Assembly (NCBI GenBank): GCA_025526915.1
Contig: JAHLKH010000007.1
Location: 62,001-126,000, forward strand
Reading direction: 5' to 3'
DNA: 64,000 nt
DNA from: Entophlyctis helioformis
Lineage: Eukaryota; Chytridiomycota; Chytridiomycetes; Chytridiales; Chytriomycetaceae
The position numbers and the translations under genes are program-made. Of the stretch, positions 12,105 through 21,700 are shown in pieces; the stretch's first letter is position 1, and every line of letters begins with the position of its first letter. Below the pieces are notes generated by a model, which was not told the DNA's origin, ran no database searches, and saw only the letters and a program-made list of their open reading frames with translations.

Positions 12105-12409
12105 GTCGCTGTGCTGCTCAGTTGGTCGGTCGGTCGGTTGGACGGTTGGCAGCAAAGCGCGATGCTCGACGCGTGTCGCGACGACACGATGAGATGGCGA
12201 ACCACTTGTGCATCTGCCAACAGAACAGCGACTGTGCGAACAGATGTGCACAACAAGCCGTGTGTGCAGTCTGCTAAGGGACAGTGCTCACGCAGATCCA
12301 ACAGACGGATGCAGAGGATGGTAAAGTGGATGTATTTGTATGACTGGCGATGCTACAGGTCACAGATGGCAGGTCAAGTCTACATGGGCGTCATGGCAAC
12401 GGAACCAGC
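12105..12409. other. intergenic, promoter of the ankyrin gene
   Basis: This lies between the ATG of the minus-strand ankyrin gene and the stop of the LRR gene, which runs on the same strand. I see a short repeated TCGGTCGGT-type tract around 12120-12140 and nothing else. Confidence 0.4.
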
Positions 12410-14832
12410 CTAAGCAGCAGTCGCTGTAGCCTTCTGGGCTCTCTTGCGATAGACCAAGACAACCAGGATGACTGTGGCAAGGACAACAACGCTGCTCAGT
12501 ACAATGGCGACAATGTACTCTGTCTTGAAGGCAGCCGAGACTGTGGCTGTATGGGCAAGCTTGTTAATTGATAGGCAGGCAAGAAACGAGGCAGCAGAGA
12601 GCAACTTACGATGGAAGCAGCGGTTGTAAGTGACGGCGTCTGTGAAAGAGACACCGGTGTTGCGTGCGTCACATTCAGTAAAGCTACTGCCCTTGAGGAC
12701 AACGCCGGTGGAGCCCTCCAGCTTTGGGTTGTCATTAATAAACCTATGTGAGGCGATAAGCGTCAATGGCATGCTGTGTGCACGGCAGAGTGGCCAATGT
12801 GGAGCAGCGACTTACAAATCCTCGAGGAAAGTTGTAGTACTGGGCCTCCAGGCAGACTTGCCGGCTGGTCTCGGGGCAGTGAGTATGCACGCAGGGGAAC
12901 GGCAGGCAGACGACTACTTCATTGGAGGCAGCACAGACTGGTCTCGGGGCAGTGAGTATGCACGCAGGGGAACGGCGGGCAGACGACTGCAAGAACGGGG
13001 GAACCAGAGCGGCCGGTGCGGCCGACAATGTCTGTCCGGTCACGTGGGTCACGTGGATCACGTGGATCACGTGACCGCGACGAGCATCCGTTACAAAAGT
13101 CAAGTTCTGGAACGACGCTGGAATCTTGCCAGAGAGTTGGCAGTTTGAGAGCGACCTGTGCATTGAACCAGGAGGCTCAGTTTAGTGCATCAGACAAGAC
13201 AAGATAGACAGCCATGATGTGACTATGTAGTACTTACAGACGATAAAGATTGGTCAGGTTACTAATGGATTCAGGGATTGGGCCAGTGATCGGGTTGTTG
13301 TCCAGACGGCTACATCCAAGAGTGTCAGGAGGTCAGCGTCGCAGCATCATGTGTATCAGAGCGGCTGGATGGATGGACTTACAAGTCGAGGAGATTGACA
13401 AACGGCCAAAGGTCTCGGGGATCGGGCCAGTCAGCTTGTTGCTTGAAAGCATGCTAGTGTTGCTCAGGGTCAGTCAGGATGCAGGACATCCAAACAATGT
13501 ATGATGGACTCATCCACTTACAGAGTGTTCAGATACGTGCGGTTGGTCAGGATTTCAATGGAGCCAGTGAACTGGTTGCTGGTGATGTCGCTGTGCAAAC
13601 GAGACATGATGCTGTGAGTTTCAATCCGGACTGCATACATCCAACCCAGCCAATGGCATGCATCAAACTCACAGATCAGTCAGCTGTGGAGCATCAGGCA
13701 GTGCTGAGATATCGGACACAAACTGGTTGTTGGCCAAGTAGCTGTTTGGATGGTCAGCAAGTTGATCGCCTGGATCTCGCAATGGCAAGTGGGCTCACAG
13801 TCTGCGCAATTTGGTCAGGGGCTTGAGGGCATCAAGAGGGCCAGAGAGGGCGTTTTCCTGAAGATACCTGCTCATTGCCACGATGCTTGTCAGCTGCAGG
13901 TCTCGCTGCTTGCGAATGCGACCAGTTCACAAGCACAACTTACAGGACAAGGAGTGATGTCATGTTGCTGAAGCTGGCTGGCAGAGGACCAGTCAGCTTG
14001 TTGTTAAGGAGTAACAACTCTTTCAGATCGGAGAGGTTGCCGAGCGATGCAGGGATGGTGCCATTGAGCCGATTGGAGTAGAGCATCATATTCTGCAGCT
14101 TTGAGAGGCTGCCGAACGATGCGGGGATCGTGCCATTCAGTTGGTTGTTGGAAAGGTCCAGCTCCACCAGGTTGGAGAGGCTGCCGAGAGACGTGGGGAT
14201 CGGACCACTGAACTTGTTCTGAGAGAGGTCCAACTCCACCAGGTTGGAGAGGCTGCCGAGTGAAGCGGGCAAAGGACCCAATAGCCAGTTTCTGGCGAGG
14301 TTCAACGTTTCCAGCCCAGTGAGGTTGCCAAGCGAAGCCGGGATGCTGCCATTGAGCTGGTTGTAAGAGAGGTCAAGCACCTTCAGCTTGCTCAGGCCGC
14401 CAAGTGACGACGGGACATTGCCCGTCAGACCAGTGGATTGGGAAACTCGACTAAGAGAGGCAGGGTGTGAGGTAAGGCAAAGTGAGGTGTGTGTGAGTGA
14501 CGGGATTGCAGCAACAGAGATGGGCTGGTGCAACTCACAGCGAAACAAGCTCAGTGAGCGATCCAAGCGACTCTGTCAGCGGGCTGTTCAGATAGACTCC
14601 ATAGAGCGTGCTGCAGGGATCGACCAAGCAGGTGGCGTTCAAGTGTTGGTCAGCAAGGAGGCGCAGTTGCAAACCAAGGAACGACAACGGCGACTCACAT
14701 GTTGGCGACTCTGCCGTTGGTGCACTCGACTGCTGTACTGCGTGTCTTGGTAAAGTTGCAGCAGTCGGTAACATTGCCAAAGACCGACGGGAACGCCTGC
14801 GCCAGGACAGCGCAGTCTGCAGGCACGCTCAT
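12410..14832 (-). CDS. LRR receptor-like membrane protein, probably decaying
   Basis: The architecture is a Cys-rich cap, an LRR ectodomain of the LxGxIPxxLGxLxxL plant type, a C-terminal Cys segment, one transmembrane helix (YIVAIVLSSVVVLATVILVVLV) and a short basic tail without a kinase. Exons (minus): 14832..14699, 14610..14539, 14450..13944, 13867..13799, 13741..13673, 13590..13522, 13453..13383, 13309..13238, 13155..~13095, uncertain pieces, 12743..12610, 12546..12410. All LRR-region introns are phase 2, splitting a Leu codon. Exon 3 carries seven 24-residue repeats; the later exons carry one each. Exon 13453..13383 is 71 nt, so frame is lost. The 12.8-13.1 kb part holds a 73-bp duplication and a CACGTG array, and I could not restore a clean frame. 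It resembles plant receptor-like proteins in layout only. Confidence 0.7.
12865..12989. repeat. 73-bp tandem duplication, about 1.7 copies
   Basis: The segment beginning CTGGTCTCGGGGCAGTGAGT at 12865 begins again at 12938 with one mismatch visible (GGCAGGC versus GGCGGGC). It falls in the part of the LRR gene between the last LRR exon and the membrane exon, and each copy carries a possible splice acceptor. This duplication may be what destroyed the reading frame. Confidence 0.8.
13039..13074. repeat. 9-bp array of four CACGTG boxes
   Basis: The nonamer GGTCACGTG/GATCACGTG is repeated four times in a row. Each unit holds the palindrome CACGTG, the E-box bound by basic helix-loop-helix factors such as Cbf1 and Pho4 in yeasts. 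It lies inside the damaged part of the LRR gene, far from a clear promoter, so a regulatory role is unproven. Confidence 0.7.
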
Positions 14833-15317
14833 GGTTGTTGAAGACTGGATGAGGAGTATCGATACAGCCTTTTGAGCTTAATGGTCATTTCAGCCAAGCA
14901 GCACTGCAAATTTTCGCCACGCACTGCTGCACATGACCAACAGTGCCACATGGAGCACAGACAGCCGACACGTGGGGATATGGCGACATCTGATTGGTGC
15001 ATCTGGATGTGTGCTCTCCTTCCCCTTCCAGCCTGTCAACGACCAGCAACTCACGAGCCAGGCCTCCTGTGTGTGCTGCCCAGTTGAACATCGTCCTCTG
15101 CCAAGAGCTACGATGCAGGGGACAGTGCCCAAGCTGCTGGACCAGTACCATTCTGCTTTATTGGACACAAGCCGAACTCAACGCGTCACATTCCTTCTGT
15201 GGATCGCCACGCCTCTGTTCCCCATGCGTCGTTGCAATCATATTGCAGGCATTCATCTTGGCAATGCTCATGCTGCCTCTCTCTTGTGCCGAGGAGCCGC
15301 CACACTGGGATCTCTTG
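14833..15317. other. intergenic, no supported gene
   Basis: This lies upstream of the LRR gene (its start is at 14832, minus). I see no convincing coding frame, RNA or repeat. It should contain the LRR gene promoter. Confidence 0.4.
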
Positions 15318-16292
15318 TCAAGGGGGGCGGTAACGAGTGGCAGCAACTGTGGCCACGCATGTCGCCGCCTGGCAAGCCCTTACATCCAAGTCGGTTGCAC
15401 ACGACGGGGCAACTGGCTGCTCGGATTGCCGCGTGAGCATCTGCCGTCCTGCATCGAAACGGTCAATGGCAAGCGTTGCAAGTCGGCCATCTCGACGATC
15501 GCGGACTGGATCGTCGCCAGTGCTGCCGCCGCCTTTGGAGCCAACAGATGGATCCACGGCATGCTTGCCAACAAGCAGGCGGCCAAGAAGAAATCCAGCT
15601 GGAACGGCGCTGCTGGCATTGGCTGCTTGCTGATCCAGTGGAATGGTGCCGCTGTCACGCAGCAGACCCATTCTCATGCAATGCGCTTTCAGAGCGTCAA
15701 CGGCTGTCTGCTCGATCCTGACGCTGGCTGGACACAGACGCGACGGCAGCCACTTGAGCTTGGGTCCAATGGACGTGTGGTCCCAGAGATAGTATCGTGC
15801 TGCGGCTGGTGGCATGTATTGATATGGTGCATTGCGACGCTGCAGAGACGAGGGCGGCGAGTGGATCCAAGGCGGCTGCTGATGCTGTTGCTCGGCTGAT
15901 GGAGCAGCATGCAGGCCGGTATGCTCTTCTGGATATGGGCGGAACGTGCGAGCGATGGCATGCGGTGCAGCGGATGGTTGCTGCTGTTCATGCTGGTCAA
16001 GGGCAGTTGGACACTGGTGGCCTTGAACCTGTTGCGTTTCGGTGATGGGCTCGAGATCCGATGCTGCAGGTGCAGCCATTGACGTACGGGCAGGATGGCT
16101 GCTGGCGTGGCTGCTGGCGACTCGAGTGCGGCCAGCCAAGGTGCGCTCGACAATCGGCACTTGGGCCAGGTGGATCTGCATGGCTCGCGACTCGACAGGG
16201 CCAGATGGCATGCTGCGCACTGCACACTCGTGGACAGCCGAGTCTTGCTGTGGACGCAGATGCAGCTGGGACTGGGACTGTGCAGTGTGCAT
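15318..16292 (-). CDS. uncharacterised Gln/Pro/His-rich protein
   Basis: A long minus-strand frame ends at 15318. Its first in-frame ATG is at 16292; the frame stays open upstream to about 16484 without an ATG, so an upstream exon is possible. The N-terminal half is Gln/Pro/Ser/His-rich and probably disordered. The C-terminal half has a more ordered composition (an aromatic and basic stretch, YYLWDHTSIGPKLKWLP, followed by a helical, Ala/Leu-rich segment). No domain is recognised. It lies head to head with the ankyrin gene at 16536. Confidence is limited because the opposite strand is also open for long stretches. Confidence 0.4.
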   Translation of the reverse strand: MHTAQSQSQLHLRPQQDSAVHECAVRSMPSGPVESRAMQIHLAQVPIVERTLAGRTRVASSHASSHPARTSMAAPAASDLEPITETQQVQGHQCPTALDQHEQQQPSAAPHAIARTFRPYPEEHTGLHAAPSAEQQHQQPPWIHSPPSSLQRRNAPYQYMPPAAARYYLWDHTSIGPKLKWLPSRLCPASVRIEQTAVDALKAHCMRMGLLRDSGTIPLDQQAANASSAVPAGFLLGRLLVGKHAVDPSVGSKGGGSTGDDPVRDRRDGRLATLAIDRFDAGRQMLTRQSEQPVAPSCATDLDVRACQAATCVATVAATRYRPP

Positions 16293-16535
16293 GCTGCGTT
16301 GTGCCACGGAGGCTGGGACTGGCAGCAGGCTGGCTGGGGCAGGTGGAGGGGCGGCGGCAGGGTGGCCTTGGACTCGGACGTGTGCCGACTGGCCGCGCTG
16401 TGTGTGCGGCAGAGGTCGCCGTGCCAGCACTGCATCGGTTGCTGCACCGGCCGAGTCGAGCGGATGCGGCTGTGGGCGGGGCACTGCTGAGCGAGGCTGC
16501 GGCTGCGGGTCGCTGGGTCGAGCAGGTTGGCGTTG

Positions 16536-18133
16536 ATGGCGCGGCGAGCCGTGTAGATGCCGCCCACATGAGAGAGCATCAGAAACCGCACGCCTTCCGG
16601 GCGTCGCGGGTCAATGACCGGATCGCGACTGACGCTGGCTATCTTCTGCATCTGGAACGCAGTGTGGATGGCGGCCGTGTCGCACTTGCTGGCTGACTTG
16701 AGCGTGACAGCCAAGCTGTATGCCTTGAGGCGGGGCTGGGCTGGACGCTTGCTGCCAAGACCGCTGCACAGCGAGCGAGCGAGCAGACCAGCAAAGCCAA
16801 GAGGGCTGCAGATGGACGCGGTCGCGTCGAGTGGATCTTGTCTTCACAACCACAAAGCGAGCAGGTCGTTGGAGCGAGTGGCAGCCAAGCCGTCGAGCCA
16901 GGACAGCCAGGACAGCCCCAAGAGCAGCCGCCAGCCAAGCGACTCAAGACAGCAGCAGCAGCTGCTGCTGCGACACCACAGCCAAGTGTGCCTCGCTATG
17001 TGGTGCCGCCAGCCACCGGCAACCTCGCTTTCGGCAGCAGCCACTGGGACCGCAAGCCCGCCGAGATCCACGCCATGATCCTCAAGCACGCCGGCCCGCT
17101 CACTCGCTTCCTGTGCGGACTGCTCGGCGACACGGACACACTCGACAAAGAAACCAAGCGAGCAGTGTGGACCGATGCGTTCAAGATGGACTGGCAGGGC
17201 GATCTGGCGCTGCTGCCTGACGTTGACCTGACGGCCGACAACGGGCTGCCCCTCGTACACTCTCGCTCCATGTACGGCCGTCTCTGCAAGCGCTTTCCAC
17301 AGTACACCGAGACGGAGTGTGCAAGCTCAGACGCAGACAACAACAACTGCAACGACTCGTTCACGGACGATCCGTGCGACAGTCGTTGGCTGCTCCTCAT
17401 TCCCATGCGGCACGGCTGGTTCGATCTGATCGACTTTACGTATCCGATCACACTCGCTCGCATGGCCATCCGCTTTGGATGTCTCGATCTACTCAAGTAT
17501 CTCGACAACAAGTACCGCACACTCAAAGGCTGGATGGCCAGGCACGATCCGACAAGCGAGTACTGGCACAGAGCAGTTGACCAGGCAGCCCTATACGGAC
17601 ATCTCGACGTTATCCAGTACTTGTTTGATGCTGGTGTGACGGGATGCACGACTCGCGCCATGGACTGGGCGGCTGAAAACGGCCAACTTCATGTCATCGT
17701 CTGGCTCCACGAGAACAGGACAGAAGGATGCACGAAGATGGCGATGGACAGGGCAGCTGAATACGGCCACCTGCATGTCGTCAAGTGGCTCCACGAGATC
17801 CGCCAGGAGGAGCTCACGTCTGCCGCCCTGGATGCCGCCACCAGCCGGGGACACGTGGACGCTGTCAAGTACATGCATTCAAAAGGCGTCCGCGCGCCAT
17901 GGGAAGCCGTCGAGTTTGCAGCCACAGCGGGCAATATCGAGATGCTGCGGTACTTGCTAGATTGCGGATACGCGGTTGAACTCTCAGCACTCGACAACGC
18001 CAAGACTTCCGACATCATCGATATCCTCGTTGGCAGTCTCACACTGGACCAGGCACAGGGGTTGCTTCTGGAGGCCAACCAAGGACTTTACAGAAAAGCC
18101 ACCATCGAGAGGCTGCAATCGTCGAGCAAGTGA
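16536..18133 (+). CDS. F-box-like/ankyrin repeat protein, intact
   Basis: I model a tiny first exon of five codons (16536..16550), an intron 16551..16771 (GTGTAG donor, CTGCACAG acceptor) and exon 2 (16772..18133), giving 458 residues. The frame of exon 2 has no ATG until about 17074, and the pseudogene at 8804 shows the same start joined directly to the same downstream sequence, which supports the intron. The protein has a disordered N-terminus with a basic patch (AKRLK, possible nuclear signal), an F-box-like core (PAEIHAMILKHAGPLTRFL) near 105, a WQGDLALLPDVDL segment, then five to six ankyrin-type repeats (AMDWAAENGQLHVIVWLHEN and similar) and a helical tail. A role as SCF substrate adaptor is inference from the layout. 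Confidence 0.78.
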
Positions 18134-18372
18134 TGAATGGACAGCCAAGACTCGCTGATTGGAATGAAGATGTGATTGCCACGTCTGTGCGTGGATCCCT
18201 CAGACACGGCCACACTTCCGACTCCACAAAAAAGACTGCTGGAACACACCACGTCTCCACACAAGAGAACGCGTCGTGTGCATCCGACCATCATCACACA
18301 AAACAAAAAGGAGATCATCCCGTAGTGAACCAGCATGGTCCCGAGCGTTTGTGCTGGTCATGAACAGCAAAA

Positions 18373-18454
18373 TGCGTGCGATGGGGTTCGAACCCATGCA
18401 TCTTTCGATACCAGAACTTGAGTCTGGCGCCTTGGACCACTCGGCCACACACGC
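18373..18454 (-). tRNA. tRNA-Leu (anticodon CAA)
   Basis: The minus strand folds as a class II tRNA of 82 nt. The acceptor stem is GCGTGTG with CGCACGC plus discriminator A. The D arm contains TGGCCGAGTGG. The anticodon stem-loop is CCAGA-CT-CAA-GT-TCTGG, giving anticodon CAA, with a long variable arm and a T arm GGTTCGAACCC. No intron is visible in the anticodon loop. It sits between the ankyrin gene and the WNK gene. Confidence 0.95.
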
Positions 18455-18717
18455 GCATAGAGAGTTTTCCGCCCGTTCGCTTTACGAACCCGCCCGCCTG
18501 TCCAAGCATGGAGCACTGTACGTGTCCACCAACAGGGAAAAGAAAACGATACAAGCAACACGGCACCTATAAGAAAAGCATGCTTTTAGTTTGGAACGAG
18601 CCGGATGCAATGACAAGAAGAAAAGAAAGGAAAACACGATCCAAAATGCAAGACGTGTGCAAGAATTTAGACGCCACGGATGAACACAAAAGAAACGAGG
18701 GTAGGTATGGTGCATGC

Positions 18718-21700
18718 TCAAGGATGCAAAGACGCAGCCGAGGCAGCCGACTGGCTGCTGAGTGTGCGATGGTGCTGTTGCTGCGCTTCCGCTTCTTGGG
18801 CAGGCTGTGGCGGTGGCGAGACTTGTGCCGGCAGTGGCCGGGACACGGCCACGGGTGCTTGCAGCTGCGGTGCACCTGGCATGGCGGTTGCAGGGACGCC
18901 TGTTGCAAGCACAGACACCGAGGCCGGTGACGAGGATGACGATGAGGATGGCGCAGATGCCGAGGGCACGCCCGTGACAGACGATGCACACGAGGACGAT
19001 GCCGACGACTGGTGTGTTTGCTGCTGGACATGGGCCGATGGGCCGGCAGGCACAGGACGCGGGAGCATGGGCCGCTGCAGACCGTCAAATCCAACGGCGT
19101 GTGTGCGGGCGGCCTGTGGGGGCGGTGGGATCTGCCCAAAGGGCTGCGGGCTTGAACTTGTCGAGCTGGACGCGCTGCTGCTCACACTGCCGACACTGTT
19201 GGAAAGCGCTACTCCTGGTGCAGGTGCAGGTGCAGCAAACCCTTGCTGCGGCCGCTGTTGGAGTTGCGGCTGGGACGGCTGGGAGGGATGGGACGACGGC
19301 TGTGTGGATTGGGTCGTCGAGTTCTTGCGCGAGAGCATCTGCTGCATGGTCGGCGCAGAGGCGAATCCAGGACCTTGCATTGTGATGCCAAAGTTGAAGA
19401 GATTGCTCTCCTGCAGCTGTCTCAGGCGATCGGCCACGTTGGCGTCGGCGTTGGGAGCTGCAAACACCGACTTGAGCTGCCCAGCAGGGAGGGCCGACTG
19501 GACAGAGGCGTGGCCCATGGAAAAGTACAGGATGCTGTTCTGCTGCGACTGCTGTTGTGCCGACTGGGGAGCATGCTGCTGGTGCGGCGGCGGGATGCTG
19601 GGCCAGGTCGAGATGGATGCCGGGTGCGAAGAGTGCTGCGCCATGACAGCCGCCGACGCTGGGAGGGGCACAGACACGATCGCAGGCTGCTGTCCAGACA
19701 CCGGCCCCCACGATGCAGACATGGACGTGGGCAGACCCCCCGCCGCCGCAGACCTGGACAGGGGATCGATCGTCGCGGCATAGGAAGCAGCTGCGGCAGA
19801 AACGGCATCAGCCAGGTGCACCAGGTTCGGCGCGCTCGAGCTGGTCTGCAGCAGGGTCGGTGCTGGTGCGGACGGCATGGCCAGGGCGACCGCGTGTGAG
19901 GCCGGGATCGGACCAACAGCCGGCACCTCGACGGGGTGACGCTCCGCATCGGCCAGCGGCACGGATGCGTCAACCGCCCATGCAGGCGGGAGCTGGAAGT
20001 TGGTGACGCTGGCCGACTTGGTGTGGCGGCTCTCGGTCCGGGGCGGGAATGCGTTTGGCGAGTGGTTGACGGGCATGCTTGGAAGCGTAGCGGGGGCCAT
20101 GGTTTGGCCAAACGCGTCGTCTGCATGCAGCGGGCCAAACGCCGGAGAGGTGTGGACGGCAGTGACGCCAGCTTGTGCACCGAAGCCAGATGCGGGCTGC
20201 GAGACGTCACGGGACCAAGAGGCGTGTGGGGCCGGGGGGAGAGGCGGCGAGGTGCGTGTTTTCGGGAGAGGCAGGGTGAAGTGCTGCGGATTGGCGGATG
20301 ACTGGGCCGGCGTGTTGGACGAGCGAGCCGAGCGAGGGAACGTCGCGGCACCATCGATGCCGAGCACGGCCGACTCTGGCACGGACGGCATTGGGGACGG
20401 GGGCCGCACGGCAGCCGATTGCAGAGACGAGATCGACGACGCAGTCGATGCGGACGACGACGACGAAGCCAACGTCTCCATCATGGCCACAACGGCCGCC
20501 GACGTGACGCTCATTCCTCCAGCCTGTACGGGGATGTGCACAGGCGACATGGCGCGCGAGAGCCCAGACGCCTGTGACGGCGGTGGCTCGATCGGCAGAC
20601 TCTCGGCATCTGCAGACGGATACCGCTGGTGGCCTGGCGCGTCTGCAAGGGTGGCGTCCATGAGCAACACGCTCTTGGACGGTGCAGCCTGGGCAGCGGA
20701 TGCAGCGGGCTGAGCCGCGATCGGAGCAGCAGATGAGGAAGACGCCGCGACAAACGACGCAGCCAACGCAGCAGACGCGGCGTTGACAGTGACAGAAGGC
20801 AGCGTGGAGCTCGAGTCGATCACACCCGAGCGGCTCGAGTCGCTCTTTTGAGAGACGGCGTCGACAGACCGCCTGCGCATGAGCACGCTGCGGATGGCTT
20901 CCTCGATGCGGCGGCGGGCAATCTGCTCGTCCTCGGCCTGGATGAGCGACTCGCGCACCATCTCCGAGACCACATCGGTTGCCGTGTCTTCGTTGAGGTT
21001 GAACGGGAACTTGATGTCCTGGGTGACATTGCCATTGCGGTACGTCATCTTGAGATTGACGACGCTGGGTTCTGGGAATCCAAACGCTTCGACCTGGCAG
21101 GTGGCAAGGACGCCAGACGGCTGCTGCCCTGGAGGAAACACGCTTGGCCGCTCGAGAATCAAAAACGTGTGGTTCTCGGCATCGACTGTGGTTGCCGAGG
21201 ACGCGGTGGATGTGGACTGGGGGCCGGGCTGGATGATCTGGGGGATTGCGATTCTGGCCGGCTGCTGTGGAGCAGGCAGCGGCTGAGACAATGCGCGAGC
21301 CGGCACCGATGCCGGCGCCAGCGCCAGCGCCGGAACAGACACAGCCGACGACGATCGCGACGTTTGGGCAGACCCGCTGCCAGCAGACGCAGAGTCGGAC
21401 GGGACGTGGAGCATGGCGGCACTCGAAGCCGACGCCTGCGCATAGGACTGCGTTGGCGGCACTGACGGCGGTGGCGGCGACGGTGTCGGTTCGCGGCCCA
21501 AGTGCGACGGAGAGGGAGATCTGCGCGAGTCAAACGAGAGCGTCTGCCGCATGCGGGTTGGCGACTCTGTCATGTGCTCGACATTGGTCAACGGCAGCTG
21601 CTTGGCGCCCGTGGGAGGCTTTGCGTTGAGCTGCAACGGATTCGAGGGGAGTGGCTGGCGAACTGGCTGCTGCTGTTGTTGCTGTTGCTGTTGCTTCTCT

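Noticed and set aside
13039..13074. CRISPR-like array
   Set aside because: Contiguous 9-bp units with no spacers in a eukaryotic genome; this is a minisatellite of CACGTG boxes.
15689..16714. 341-codon minus-strand frame that includes RRAINANLLDPA
   Set aside because: Its N-terminal part is the reverse complement of the start region of the ankyrin gene at 16536, and a similar peptide appears antisense to the 8.8-kb pseudogene, so the similarity comes from the sense strand.
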